Shown here piece by piece: positions 52,122 through 62,695 of a stretch of 64,000 nt of DNA. The notes under the pieces are model-generated. The model searched no databases. It had not been told where the DNA came from and saw only the letters and a list, made by a program, of their open reading frames with translations. This stretch comes from Pseudoips prasinana. Lineage: Eukaryota; Arthropoda; Insecta; Lepidoptera; Nolidae. The DNA lies in assembly GCA_951640165.1 (NCBI GenBank), contig OX621243.1, forward strand, positions 6,758,001-6,822,000, written 5' to 3'. The translations under genes were made by a program, and so were the position numbers. How positions within the stretch are numbered: the first letter of the stretch is position 1; each line of letters starts with the position of its first letter.

Positions 52122-53429
52122 GGTGTATTCCCAACCAGTAACACCACAACTTGTAACACTGTTACTGGTTGGGGAAAATATTCCCATCCAGTAACAGTGT
52201 TACTGGATGCAACTTTTTTTGTCGCAACGAGTAACACTGTCACACTTCATTAAATATTGGTGTTACACGTTGGGAAAAATGTTCCCATCCAGTAACAGTG
52301 TTACTGGATGTAACTTTATTTTTGTCGCAACGAGTAACACTGTTACACTTCATTAAACATTGGTGTTACACGTTGGAAAAAAAAGTTCCCATCCGGTAAC
52401 AGTGTTACTGGATGCATGATTTTTGTACCGCGTTGGTATCGAACTCACAATAAGCGAGACCAAGTTTGTATTGTTTGCATAATTTTGCCACTACAAAGAA
52501 ACAGTTTTTTTATAAAGTGAATGATGAAATATTTTTGTAACCTATAAAGGAGATATTTCATATAACTATGGGGCTCCAGCCATAATATGTACCTTTCAGC
52601 GAAGCTAGGAAATTAGCCCCTGAAAAAGTAACTTTATGGTTGTAAAAATAAATTTAGTATGCACTTTTAAAATACATATTTGACATATGTCAAAGGGCTG
52701 TGAAATGGTATAGATGAAGTTTAGTCGTTTACTTAACCAGTTCAGAAGTACGCTTTAGACAAGAAGTTTTATTTTACATGTAAATTGTCACATTTGCTTA
52801 AAATTTGTCAAAAAGTTGTATCCGAGAATATTTAAAATTCACAGTAAGAAAGTAATAGTAAGTTCCTATTAAAAGTCTATGTGACATTATGTTTGATGTG
52901 AAACGATTTCAAAACGACTGTAGTCTAATCAAACTAAATATAGCACGCCAATGTTCGATAGAATATGGCAATTATTCAAAAACTATTAATTTTTGAACGC
53001 TGCTAATCAAACTTATTAACGAAAGAACATTTTTCCGCAACTCATGATATGTTTTGTTTATTATGACATATGTGCATCTGATGACCACAAATGAAACATG
53101 TACTTTAGAGTGCTATAAGTTGTGACAAAAAATGTTGCATCCAGTAACACTGTTATAGGATGGGAACTTTTTTCCCAACGTGTAACACCAATATTTAATG
53201 GAGAGTAACAGTGTTACTCTATGCGACAAAAAAAGTTGCATCCAGTAACAGATGTTACTGGGTGGGAACATTTTTCCCAACGTGTAACACCAATATTTAA
53301 TTAAGTGTAACAGTGTTACTCGTTGCCACAAAAAAAGTTGCATCCAGTAACACCTGTTACTGGATGGGAATTTTTTTCCCATCCAGTAACAGTGTTACAC
53401 GTTGTAGTGTTACTGGTTGGGAATACACC
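52122..53429. mobile_element. 1.3-kb element with inverted satellite arms (non-autonomous DNA transposon?)
   Basis: Perfect 23-bp terminal inverted repeats (GGTGTATTCCCAACCAGTAA...). Each end continues into ~3 tandem copies of a ~102-bp unit, left array direct, right array inverted. Every unit carries a near-perfect 25-bp palindrome CATCCAGTAACA-G-TGTTACTGGATG (left at 52185, 52286, 52390; right at 53138, 53239, 53341, 53380). Between the arms lie ~700 bp of AT-rich DNA (52430-53130) with no frame. No clear target duplication. Superfamily unknown. Confidence 0.85.
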
Positions 53430-53872
53430 CGTCCTATCTATATTGAGATATAGATACACTGAGGTTACTATTAGAACGGTAATTTTGTATAAGACGACGG
53501 TTGCGCTTTAATTCTACTACCGGGTGATAATGACCTAATAACCTGTATAGTTCACTAGTATACATATAAATACTGCATGATATTATTATTATAGGCACTC
53601 GATAAGTGGAGTATATACTTAATAATAATTGATAGTAAAATTATTTGTTATTAAGTTCATATATCACTTATCAGCCGAGTGCGTGGCTATTGTATCTTCT
53701 TATCAACCACAAACTAGTTCGCGCCACTTCGTCTGCGACGTATAATCTAGTACGTTCATACACTAAAATTAGTTTTTGAGATCGAACGATAGGTAAAGTC
53801 AGTTCAGAAGATTTTACGTATATTTTATTATTTTCATACAAAACAAGTAGTTTAAAAAGTTTTAGTTTCTGA
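53430..53872. other. Unassigned, with a Helitron-like end
   Basis: 53711-53747 (ACTAGTTCGCGCCACTTCGT) resembles a minus Helitron 3' terminus. The rest is AT-rich. Confidence 0.4.
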
Positions 53873-54480
53873 TCACCGCCACCCATGGACACTCGCAACA
53901 CCAGAGGAGCTGCAAGTGCGTTGCCGGCTTTTAAGAAAAGAATAGGCTCGCTTCTTGAAGGTTGCCATTTCATACCGGATCGGTAATACCTCCGCAGCAA
54001 TTGATTCCACAGAGCGGTAGTGCGCGGTAAAATTTTTCTTGTGAAACGCACAGTGGTAGATGACCATTCATCCAGGTGATAAGGATGAAATTTCCACTTT
54101 TGGCGGGAGGGTCTGTGGCGGAATGTGGCGGCAGGTATAAGCTCGAACAATTCCTCTGAACACTCCCCGTGATAAATGCGATAGGGGACACAGAGACACC
54201 ACGTCTCTCCGCAGGGTAAGAGGATCAAGCCAAATAGTGGGGCTCCTGTCGTCAACCACCATACGAGCTGTACGACGTTACGTTACGTATACGATCAATA
54301 GGAAGAAGTTGATACTGTGGTGACCCGGCCCCAAGGGGGCAACAATATTCCATATGCGGCCGTACTTGCGCTTTATATAATTAGAGGCGATGGGCCCATG
54401 TAAAGTATCGCCTAGCTCTCTAAAGGACCCCTAGCTTTTTGACTTGGCCTTGTCTTCCAGATGACCGCGAAGTAAGTAAT
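53873..54480 (-). pseudogene. LINE-K (Jockey/CR1-like) RT C-terminal relic
   Basis: On minus: LYKAQVRPHMEYC at about 54440, then YRIYHGECSEELFELIPAAT, KWKFHPYHLDEWSSTTVRF, LPRTTALWNQL, frame shift near 54000, then KKRAYSFLKSRQRTCSSSGV and ASVHGWR with stop. Several shifts. The nucleotide end CCATGGGTGGCGGTGATCA is shared with CK elements. Confidence 0.8.
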
Positions 54481-54816
54481 TAGCTCAAACTGAACTGACA
54501 TAATGAGCCATGAAAGCATTGTTACAGCGTCCGCACATTAGGTAGTATTTGATACAACGAACAATCGAATCGAAAATAATAATAATCAGCCAAGTTTGAG
54601 TTGAACTTCGCCCTATTCATTCCAACAAGTGAATTTATAAATTTAGATTTAATTTAGTTGTTTTGGTTCGTGTTCGGTTCTATCATGTGGATTACACGTG
54701 AATTACCTCAATCTGTCAAATTTCTTTTATAGATTTTCAACTTTATCATATAAGCATAAGGTTCAATTCAATTGAGGATTAGATCGGGGTAGCTTGATGT
54801 GCTGGCGTCTGTACGT

Positions 54817-55142
54817 GCAGTGTGGTTTCCTGACTAGAAACAATAACAGGGCCTATACAGCGAATTGTTTGTGGCGCAGTCGCTGTGCCGGACTGACAGA
54901 AGTTGGCATATAGGGAGGGCCATCCAAAGCTCTCCAAGGGTACGTGTCTTGACCATCTGAGAAATGTCGCTAAAGAGGGGCACCGGAGCAGCATACCCGC
55001 GTTCCCGGGGCTCCTCCATCTGGCGCCAAGAGAAGACCACGGCAGGTTAGGTTTAGTCGGTACCAGTCTGACATACCTACCCGTAGACACTTTTTGCGGG
55101 TGGCATGCGTGGGCATTCACCATGACTTGTCAAAATTTGCGA
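54817..55142 (+). repeat. R1-like LINE 3' UTR fragment
   Basis: TTGTGGCGCAGTCGCTGTGC, CAAGGGTACGTGTCTTGACC, GGGGCACCGGAGCAGCATAC, GGCGCCAAGAGAAGACCACG, TTTTTGCGGGTGGCATGCGT match 61090-61360 in order. Confidence 0.8.
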
Positions 55143-55149
55143 GTCCAAT

Positions 55150-55320
55150 AAACCCACCCGCAGGGTTTGTCGGAATCGCACCGACTAAACCTATTCTGCC
55201 GTAGACTTCTTCCGGCGCCTGATGGGGAGAGCCCCGGGAACGCCTATACTTGTGTGTAAGCCTAGGGGAGACAGACTTCACTTCACTTCTAAGGGGCCCC
55301 AAGTTTGTCTGTTATAAATA
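55150..55320 (-). repeat. R1-like LINE 3' end, opposite orientation
   Basis: CACCCGCAGGGTTTGTCGGA, ATCGCACCGACTAAACCTAT, CGGCGCCTGATGGGGAGAGC are reverse-complement relatives of the fragment just left. Confidence 0.65.
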
Positions 55321-55337
55321 AAGTAAAAAAAAAAAAT

Positions 55338-55579
55338 ATCTAGGGACAATGACACACAGATCATCCTAGCCCTAAACTAAGCAAAGCTTGTACTATGGGT
55401 ACCAGGCGACGATATACATACTTATATAGATAGATAAATACTTAAATACATTGAAAACATCCATGACTCAGAAACAAATATTCGTGCTCATCACAAAAAT
55501 ATTTGCACTTACTGGGATTCGAACCCAGGACCACCAGCTTCGTAAGCAGGAGCACTACCAACTAGGCTACGGTGACCGT
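55338..55579 (-). repeat. SINE-B, full length
   Basis: On minus: ACCGTAGCCTAGTTGGTAGT, TCCTGGGTTCGAATCCCAGT, GAGTCATGGATGTTTTCAAT, tail AGCTTTGCTTAGTTTAGGGC and GATGATCTGTGTGTCATTGT, TATTTTTTTT tail. Confidence 0.88.
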
Positions 55580-56382
55580 CAAAATCTCTTGCGTATATAT
55601 AGTTTATTATCTTATTTCGCTTAAAAGTGAGTGATGATGATAGATAGAAACTTCTGGAAGAGGAAGGGGCAACGCAAATCAATCGCGTGGCCTTTACATA
55701 TGACAAATATAAATCACAAATTAAAATCAACATAAAGCAGTGCCTTGACCATTTGTATCTAAGGTCAGTCCCTGTAAATTTATCTAATTTCGCGGCGGCG
55801 TTCTTTATTTAAAACATGACAAGCGCATTGACCAATCATTATTACGAGTCGTTTCACAACTTTTAACTAGAAAATTCGGTACCACGGATACTTACTGGAT
55901 GAAACATACCGCTTTTTAGTATACTTATACATTTTAAGTTCATTGATGTTTCCGCTAGGGGCGGTGGTAGTTAACAGTTGAAATATTCCCTATAGTCTTG
56001 TCGGTTGAGATAAATTATAACACCAAGTATTTTTTTTATTATTTATTCACATTTAAGTGACAATGGTTCATAACATATTATACGCCAAACGTTAGTCGTT
56101 TGGCGTATAATATGTTTACTACAGTTTGTAGGCGAAATGAAATGAAATACCATTGAATTTATTTAATTTTTATTTTTAAGTTATTACTAGCTGACCCGGT
56201 GAACTTTGTTCCGCCGAACAGTTGATTATTTAAGTTATTTTATATGATACCTACTTAATTTCCTTTTATTTTTACTTATTCCGAATTAAGTTATATTTTT
56301 ATTGACAATAGCTGTACCGGCGCCTCATCCGCGTGTCAATTAGTTTATTTAGGTTTTTAAGGTATATTCTAAAATAAAAGAT
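55580..56382. other. Unassigned; hairpin and Helitron-like end
   Basis: 56072-56116 is a hairpin (AACATATTATACGCCAAACG mirrored). 56187-56225 (CTAGCTGACCCGGTGAACTT) looks like a minus Helitron 3' end. No gene seen. Confidence 0.5.
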
Positions 56383-56637
56383 TTAGATAACGATCCTTGC
56401 ACCTCTTTCGCTTCGTTTACTGATATTATATTCTTTCATACATGCTCGCCGGTTTAGGGTACTTCTGACCTGACCGATCTTGAGAACGTCTCCGATTTGA
56501 TCAGAGAATGTTCTACGAGGTCTTCCCCTTCCGGTGGTTCCATTCACACAGGCCAGGTATACTGCTTTTGTCAATCTTCTTTCATTCATCCTTTCTAAAT
56601 GCCCAAACCATCTCAGCATACCCTTTTCAATCCTTTA
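56383..56637 (-). pseudogene. RTE-type endonuclease/RT C-terminal fragment (in CK)
   Basis: On minus: [60 protein letters not shown]. Typical LINE tail. Its 3' side is truncated here. Joined to CK at ATTTTCTTACAGGAGACATT, as in 58463. Confidence 0.8.
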
Positions 56638-56880
56638 TTTTCTTACAGGAGACATTCCTTAATAATAACATTAATTATTTTAATGATGTGTTTCTGCGTG
56701 TGAGTAAGGTCGCCAGAGCTCATAAGGGTGGGGAGAAGGGTCAAAAACACTTGTTACTGACTCTTAAAGGCCGGCAACGCACCCGCGACTCCCCTGGTGT
56801 TGCGAGTGTCCATGGGCGGCGGTGATCACTTACCATCAGGTGACCCACTTGCTCGTTTGTCGCCCTCTGATATAAAATAG
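56638..56880 (+). repeat. CK element, 3' part beside the RTE fragment
   Basis: GAGACATTCCTTAATAATAA, GCCAGAGCTCATAAGGGTGG, AAAGGCCGGCAACGCACCCG, GGGCGGCGGTGATCACTTAC, ending GATATAAAATAGAAAAA. Confidence 0.85.
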
Positions 56881-56931
56881 AAAAATGTACAGACACACTT
56901 ATGTTACGGTTTTATTATTTACTAGCTGTGC

Positions 56932-57097
56932 CCGTGGTTTTACCCGCGTTAAACTTTATAAACTATAGCCTATGTGTAATCCCAAGGTATCAGCTACCTC
57001 CATACCAAATTTTATAAAAATCGCTCCAGCCGTTTAGATGTGAAGAAGTAACAAACATACACACTCACACACTTTCGCCATTATTATACTAGTGTGA
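56932..57097 (-). repeat. H2 Helitron, full length, 166 bp
   Basis: On minus: A|TCACACTAGTATAATAATGG, AAAGTGTGTGAGTGTGTATG, AAACGGCTGGAGCGATTTTT, AACGCGGGTAAAACCACGGG, CACAGCTAG|T. Confidence 0.85.
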
Positions 57098-57637
57098 TAG
57101 TGTGTTGATAAGAACTGCATGCAGCTGATACGCATCTTGATACAACAATGATTTTGTAATTTTGAAAAGCTATGTAGGTCGACACCTAATCGTAACTAAA
57201 GATACACAATGTATCAGTGATTTGGTAATTAGTGTCACCGTTCCGAATTGATTGTTCCGAATACTTATTAGGTCACGATAAACATAATACCTGGCAATAC
57301 TTACCTCCCACTTTCTTATATCAACATATTCCTTTATGTTATTTTTTCTTTTTATTTGTTCAGTTTTACGGCTCTGGCTTCTTCGGCCTTATGAGGCTTC
57401 AGGAAAATATCAATACTTTTCGTCATTGGTCAATGTCAAGTAAAGTATTCAGTATTCTTTATTTCGTAAACATAGGTACATATTACATGGGTGTTATACA
57501 GGTATAAAGGTAAACCGCTATGTTTTGCCAACTTAATGACGTACAAGAAGTATCTTAACCTAGATTAAATTCAATAACAGTCATGAAATTCATTAAATTA
57601 TGTCAGCTTTTTGTTAACAATTAAAAGTCTTAAATTA
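57098..57637. other. Unassigned
   Basis: No gene or repeat recognised. The frame 57232-57507 shows no family. Confidence 0.4.
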
Positions 57638-57989
57638 ATAGATCGGACCCTCGTATCGCTCTTTGTCATTCATGAAATCTGTGATGGAGTAATAACACTT
57701 ATTCACTAGATATTCATTCAAATATTTTTTAAATGACTCTGGACATTCTTTGCGCCTAATAGCCAGAGGTATGTTACCTATTATATACTTTAAATGCCAT
57801 ACCAAGTACGCTCTTTGCAAATAAGGCTGTGGTGTGTGGGGCACCGCGTATGGTATTTACATGACGTCTAGAATTGAGAGATTCAAATAAATGCATATTA
57901 CCTTTTACAAATATATACATCGAAGGTAGAGTTAATATTTTTAATTCTTGAAAGAACGGTGCACAGCTATCAGTTATACGTAAAGTCAT
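57638..57989 (-). pseudogene. LINE RT C-terminal relic
   Basis: On minus: PFFQELKILTLPSMYIFVKG, HVNTIRGAPHTTALFAKSVL, GMAFKVYN, a frame shift, then GNIPLAIRRKECPESFKKYL and NEYLVNKCYYSITDFMND. Same C-terminal pattern (YN.LP..., FK..L..YL..KCYYS) as 20900-21041. 57990-58241 is unassigned. Confidence 0.72.
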
Positions 57990-58241
57990 ACGTAGTCCTT
58001 GTACTAGCCCAGAGTTTGAGATTCAACACAGAAAATCGCAATTCACGGCAATATGGCACTTTTCTCCACCTGTGTACGTTGTCCATGATGTTATGTCTAA
58101 AAATCCACCATATTTAAACATAAAAACTTGAGTTTACACCAGTTTTTGAAAATGAAACAATGCCACGATGCGTCTTTTTCCGAGTTGGCGCCAAAACTCC
58201 CTTATCTTTTCCTAGACTTAGGGTTGCCATATTTTTGTTTT

Positions 58242-58862
58242 ATGTCATAGGGCGACAAACGAGAAAGCGGGTCACCTGATGGTAAGTGATCACCGTCGCT
58301 CGTGTACCATCGCACCATCAGAAGAGACACGGGTGCGTTGCCGGCCTTTAAAAGCCAGCCAGCAAACAAGTGTTGCTGACCCTTCCCCCCACCCCGATGC
58401 GCTCGTGCGACCTTACCACATTAGAGTTATTTATGTTATTATTAAGGAATGTCTTTTGTAAGAAAAAAAGTATTGAAAAAGGTATGCTGAGATGGTTTGG
58501 GCATTAAGAAAGGATGAATGAAAGAAGATTGACAAAAGAAGTACCTATACCTGGCCTGTGTGAATGGTACAACCGGAAGGGGAAGGCCTAGAATATTCTC
58601 TGATCAAATCGGACACGTTCTCAAGAAAGGTCAGGTCAGAAGTACCCTGAACCGGAGAGCATGTATGAAGAATATAATGTCAGTAAACGAAGCGAAAGAC
58701 GTTTGTAAGGATTGTGTCAAATGGAAGACCGTTGTCTCTGCCTACCCCTCTGGGAAACAGGCGCGGGTCTATGTATGTATGTCTTCTGTAAGGTGGAGGT
58801 ACTTCCCCAGTCGAGCTGCTCTTTGAGCGAATGAACGCTGTGCCTTACCTCTCTTAAATATA
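58242..58862 (-). repeat. CK element split by an RTE insertion
   Basis: On minus: 58862-58793 (TTAAGAGAGGTAAGGCACAG to CCACCTTACAG) and 58462-58242 (ACATTCCTTAATAATAAC to the LINE-K-like tail) join to the pattern at 10943. The insert is 58463-58778. Confidence 0.87.
58463..58778 (+). mobile_element. RTE-type LINE 3' end, 316-bp insertion
   Basis: Encodes MLRWFGH, then [30 protein letters not shown], with frame breaks; then CGTTGTCTCTGCCTACCCCT and a (GTAT)n end. Flanked by ATGTCTTTTGTAAG (58449-58462) and ATGTCTTCTGTAAG (58779-58792), a 14-bp duplication with one difference. Confidence 0.85.
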
Positions 58863-59333
58863 CGGACTTTCACCGTATTTAAGAATTATGCATTTTATTG
58901 CTACGTGTCTCATTTTGTTCCGTTTATCTATATATCAATATACGCTTAGGTACTGAAGAGAGACTTACAAGAGACGCGAAGGGGCACACGGTTGTCATTG
59001 CTATACATTGATTTTTTATCATAATAAACCTTTACAACCCTTATTTTCAGTTTTTATTTATTTGCCACTAATAAGTATCAGTTCTCAACAATAATGCCAA
59101 CCCTGCCTAGACTGGATCAGTTTTGAAGTCTATTTATGTTTACACAATATGCTTTTTCTGTTCCACTGGATCAAGCCGAACGAGGGCTCAAGCCGTCAAA
59201 AAATTTGACTACCATTAATTAACCTGAGGAGATGGAGAGGTTCAGGTTTGTCAGGGGCGTTATGTGCAACTTACTCTGTAGGGTAGTTCGTCCAAACTGC
59301 AAGTAATAATGAATGCAGTAATAATGATAATGT
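58863..59333. other. Unassigned
   Basis: No recognised content. Confidence 0.4.
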
Positions 59334-59653
59334 CCTCCCGACCGAATTTCGGCCACGGTGACCAGTCCCAATGGACACTAGCCAAATGCGCAGGACATAC
59401 ATATTATAGTGCAAAAGTGTGTGCGCAAACACAGGGGTACTTTCTATTCCATCACTCTCATGATCCGATGGGATGACTGGCGACACGACTGGAAAAAGGT
59501 CAGGTACAGTACCGGTGGCTATACGTGCTTTCTGAGGCACGGGGGTGTAATACCGTCAACTCCAAGACTTCGGGCTGATACTGAGAAATATATTTTTATG
59601 GACCTAGGACCTCATTATTTGCGGTTGAGCACGGTACCGCTAGACCAACGAGG
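59334..59653 (-). repeat. SINE-A, head shortened
   Basis: On minus: TCGTTGGTCTAGCGGTACCG, AATGAGGTCCTAGGTCC (B box eroded), CCCGTGCCTCAGAAAGCACG, CATGAGAGTGATGGAATAGA, TGCGCACACACTTTTGCACT, end GGTCACCGTGGCCGAAATTC. 59654-60300 is unassigned. Confidence 0.8.
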
Positions 59654-60300
59654 GATTATATACAAGGTGTAACATCAACGTAACTTAAACGTAACAAAAA
59701 CGTAACTTGCGGAGCTTAAACCGTGAATATGCAAAGTAAGGTTTTATGTTCGAATTATTTATTAGAAACAGAAATAACTAGAGTTAAGATGTTCTCTGAA
59801 ACGGCTGGGCCAATAGCGACGGGACTTTCACTGGCAGTTAGCTTATTATATAAGGAGTTTTAAAGGGTACGTTTGATCTAGAAAATTAAATTGTTCCCAA
59901 GGGATAAAAAAAGTATTTAAAACGGCCGAGTAATTAACGCGGGTGAAACTGCGGGCGAAGGTCGTTCGTAATAACGGCGCTGTCAAGGTCATAGTGCATT
60001 TCATGACGCGACGTAACGTCGAACGAACTAGCACTCAGTGCGCCAAGAAATTCGAATCCTACTATAATAATAGGATTTTGACACGCTTTATTGGTATTGG
60101 AAACCGTGCCGATAACCGAGAAGTAGTTTTATTTTGTTACAGATAACGAAATGTCGATTAATTAGGTCAAGACAATTTTTGCGGAACAAAGTTACTCTCA
60201 CTCCGGTTTACATCGATTCAGAGGGCGAAACACACAGTATTGATTGAGGTATATTTATTAGGATTGTTATTAAGGAAATATCTCATTATGACATGATGAA

Positions 60301-60490
60301 ATAATAATGGCAGTGGGCGGAGCACATAGCTCGTAGAACCGACTCGCGACGGCAGAAAAGTTCTCGATTGGCGAGTTCAAGGTGAACCGATGATCTTGAG
60401 ATCGCTGGAAGCCGTTGGATGCGGGTAATGCAAGACAGGGTAACGAGGCCTTTGGGGGAGCCCTTAGTCCAATAGTGGACGTGTGTCAGT
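60301..60490 (+). pseudogene. Endonuclease/RT LINE C-terminal relic
   Basis: GQWAEHIARRTDSRRQKS, a stop, then TDDLEIAGSRWMRVMQDRVT, PLGEPLVQ and a GATGATGA tail. Same LINE type as 716-800. Confidence 0.65.
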
Positions 60491-60524
60491 GATGATGAAA
60501 ATAGTAATCCACCGTGATTTTATC

Positions 60525-60725
60525 GGTAGTGAACGAGCTTTCTGATCCTTCTGTTGCGGGTTCAATCCTCGCACACGACAAATATTTGTGTTCATGAACA
60601 TGTTTATATTGGTTTGGGTGTTTTCTGTGTATATCATGTCGGTATGTTTAAAAATAAAAGTTAATAAGTATTTCTATTCATTGTCTAATATCCATAATAC
60701 AAGCTTTGCTTAGTTTGGGCTAGAT
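60525..60725 (+). repeat. SINE-C, strongly diverged
   Basis: GTTGCGGGTTCAATCCTCGC, AAATATTTGTGTTCATGAAC, CAAGCTTTGCTTAGTTTGGG, then GCTAGATGGCACTG. Confidence 0.65.
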
Positions 60726-60794
60726 GGCACTGTTATATGTCTCGGTTCCGGATATTTACTTTTATTTTATTTATTATTATTAATAATAATAATA

Positions 60795-61608
60795 ATATCT
60801 AGGGACAATGTCACTCGGACGGGATCTTTCGCCGCCAGCAGTCGTGTATGCGATGCTGGCTGGCGACTCCACCAAATGGGACGCCGTGGTCTCCTTCTGT
60901 GAGGCAGTTTTGCTGCAGAAGGAGGCCGCCGAACGGGATCGGGAACGAGCCGATCCCGCTCGTAGGCGGAGGAGGCGTCGGGGTGGCGGCGGCAGTCGTT
61001 AGCCCAACTCCCCCTCGGGGCTGCGGCGGCAGTGTGAGAAGTGTCCTCTACTGCCGCCACGTACAAGCGGCTCCGGGATGACAGCGATCTGTCTGTGGCG
61101 CAGTCGCTGTGCCGTACTGGCAGGAGTCGGCAATAGGGGAGGGCAATCCAAAGGAGCCCTCCCAGGGTACGTGTCCCGACCATCGGGGACATGGCGCAAA
61201 AGGGGGGTACCGGAGCAGCAAACCCGCGTTCCTGGGACTCACACATCAGGCGCCAAGAGCAGTCCACGGCAGGTAGGTTTAGTCGGTGCGAGTCCGACAT
61301 ACCCACCCGCAGACACTTTTTGCGGGTGGCATGCGAAGGCATTCCCCCTGACTAATCAAAAATAAAAAAGGGACAATGTCACACAGATCATCCTAGCCCC
61401 AAACTAAGCAAAGCTTGTACTACGGGGTACCAAGCGACGATATATATACTTATATAGATAGATAAATACTTATATACATATAAAACATCCATGACTCAGA
61501 AACAAATATCCTTGCTCATCACACAAATATTTGCACTTACCGGGATTCGAACCCAGGACCACCAGCTTTGTATGCAGGATCACTACCAACTAGGCTACGG
61601 TGACCGTC
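60795..61608 (-). repeat. SINE-B interrupted by an R1-like LINE
   Basis: SINE-B runs 61608-61370 on minus (ACCGTAGCCTAGTTGGTAGT to GATGATCTGTGTGACATTG) and its last bases (GACATTGTCCCTAGATATTA) resume at 60814-60795. The insert is 60815-61369. Confidence 0.88.
60815..61369 (+). mobile_element. R1-like LINE, 5'-truncated, 555 bp
   Basis: Flanked by the exact 13-bp duplication GGGACAATGTCAC (60802-60814, 61370-61382). Begins in the C-terminus of ORF2 (GRDLSPPAVVYAMLAGD, WDAVVSFCEAVLLQKEAAER, then an Arg-rich end RRRRRRRGGGGSR, stop at 61002), a pattern of R1-clade LINEs. Then a GC-rich 3' UTR ending TTTTTGCGGGTGGCATGCGA, CATTCCCCCTGACTAATC and an A-rich tail. Confidence 0.88.
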
Positions 61609-61874
61609 CGTAGGTACACACAAAATATAAAGAAAAGGAAATTTACATAGTATGAAGTAGAGATACAAGGTTGCTGCTTATTTCTAAAGAAATCTCTTCC
61701 AGCAGCCCCGCGAGAGTAAAGTTGCAGAAGAAAGTACAAATGTACAAGATAAATATAATGAAGAGATAACTGACATAATAATTTTAATTATTATTTTTAC
61801 AACAGACTTCATCTGTTTTTTGTAAGAACCAATTTGGTTACCTAAATCGAGTGCCAGCCTTCCATATAAAAAAG
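61609..61874. other. Unassigned spacer
   Basis: No recognised content. Confidence 0.4.
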
Positions 61875-62122
61875 GCGCTCATAGCTAGATGCTCACACCG
61901 CACCGGTCCGTAAGTGATCGGCGAGGTTAAGGAACTAGGCTCGCGGTCAGACCATAGATGGGTGACCAGTGAGGTATAATTTCTGAGCGTCTCCGTGCTT
62001 CGGAGGGCACGTTAAGCTGTCGGTCCCGGTTGTAGGCATCAGACAACAGTCGTTAAGCCATGTTAGAGGCCTACTGGGCGGCTTGAGCAACTCTGACACT
62101 AGGGTTACCACTACCCATACGA
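61875..62122 (+). repeat. SINE-5S (5S-rRNA-derived SINE), copy 2
   Basis: GCGCTCATAGCTAGATGCTC, GATCGGCGAGGTTAAGGAAC, CGCGGTCAGACCATAGATGG, GTGACCAGTGAGG, TCTCCGTGCTTCGGAGGGCA, GGCGGCTTGAGCAACTCTGA, ACACTAGGGTTACCACTACC. GATCxxCGAxGTTAAG...TAGATGGGTGACC matches the middle of eukaryotic 5S rRNA. The body equals 33055-33310. Confidence 0.78.
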
Positions 62123-62394
62123 TAAGCAATATAAAAAAAGTCCGTTAAGAATATGAATGGAATAAAACGCTTTATAACTTGTTTTATTTACATCTTTTAA
62201 CATAAGACAGACATAAAACAGTCAATTGCGGTCGGACCAGCCTACTGAAGATTCCGTACCTTCCTCAACATGACATTTATTGGTAGTTGACCACACTTTA
62301 GTATGGTGCTTAAAAGATTTTGTAGTTTCGAAATATTGTAAGTGTTGTAAATATGCTGTATCCTGTAAAGGCAAATCGCACTAATCTATACAAA

Positions 62395-62695
62395 TAGTAA
62401 AATTGTAGGAAAGTCTAAACTGTACATTGAATATTTTTTTAAAGGATACTTGGGGCGTATATACATTCGATATCGAAGCCAAAAATATAGTTATTAGAAT
62501 TTTTGTCTGTTTGTCTGTATGTATGTCCGAGCTAAACTCAAAAAGTACTGAATGGATTTATTTCAAATTTTAGATGAATATTACTAAGAGGTCGGGTCAA
62601 CATATAGGTTACATATTATCACGCTATCACCTACGGGGGAGGAGCTGTGGTAATTTATAAAATTTAACGCGGGTAAAACCGCGGGGCACAGCTAG
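62395..62695 (+). repeat. H1 Helitron, full length, 301 bp
   Basis: A|TCTATACAAATAGTAAAATT start, GTATGTATGTCCGAGCTAAA, GTCGGGTCAACATATAGG, hairpin CGCGGGTAAAACCGCG at 62668-62683, GGGCACAGCTAG|T end. Insertion between A and T, TC start, CTAG end after a hairpin: the Helitron terminal pattern. Best copy in the window. Confidence 0.9.

Noticed and set aside
52185..52414. CRISPR-like 25-bp repeats
   Set aside because: The spacing sequence is itself repeated (102-bp satellite), and the arms are inverted copies.
53113..53382. 89-residue repeat protein
   Set aside because: Translation of the satellite units in the right arm of 52122-53429.
60767..61342. 191-codon minus-strand frame over the R1-like LINE
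   Set aside because: Antisense shadow of a GC-rich 3' UTR; the sense strand explains the sequence.
61875..61980. Functional 5S rRNA gene
   Set aside because: Only the central part resembles 5S rRNA; ends diverge and the sequence continues into a repeat body shared with 33055.
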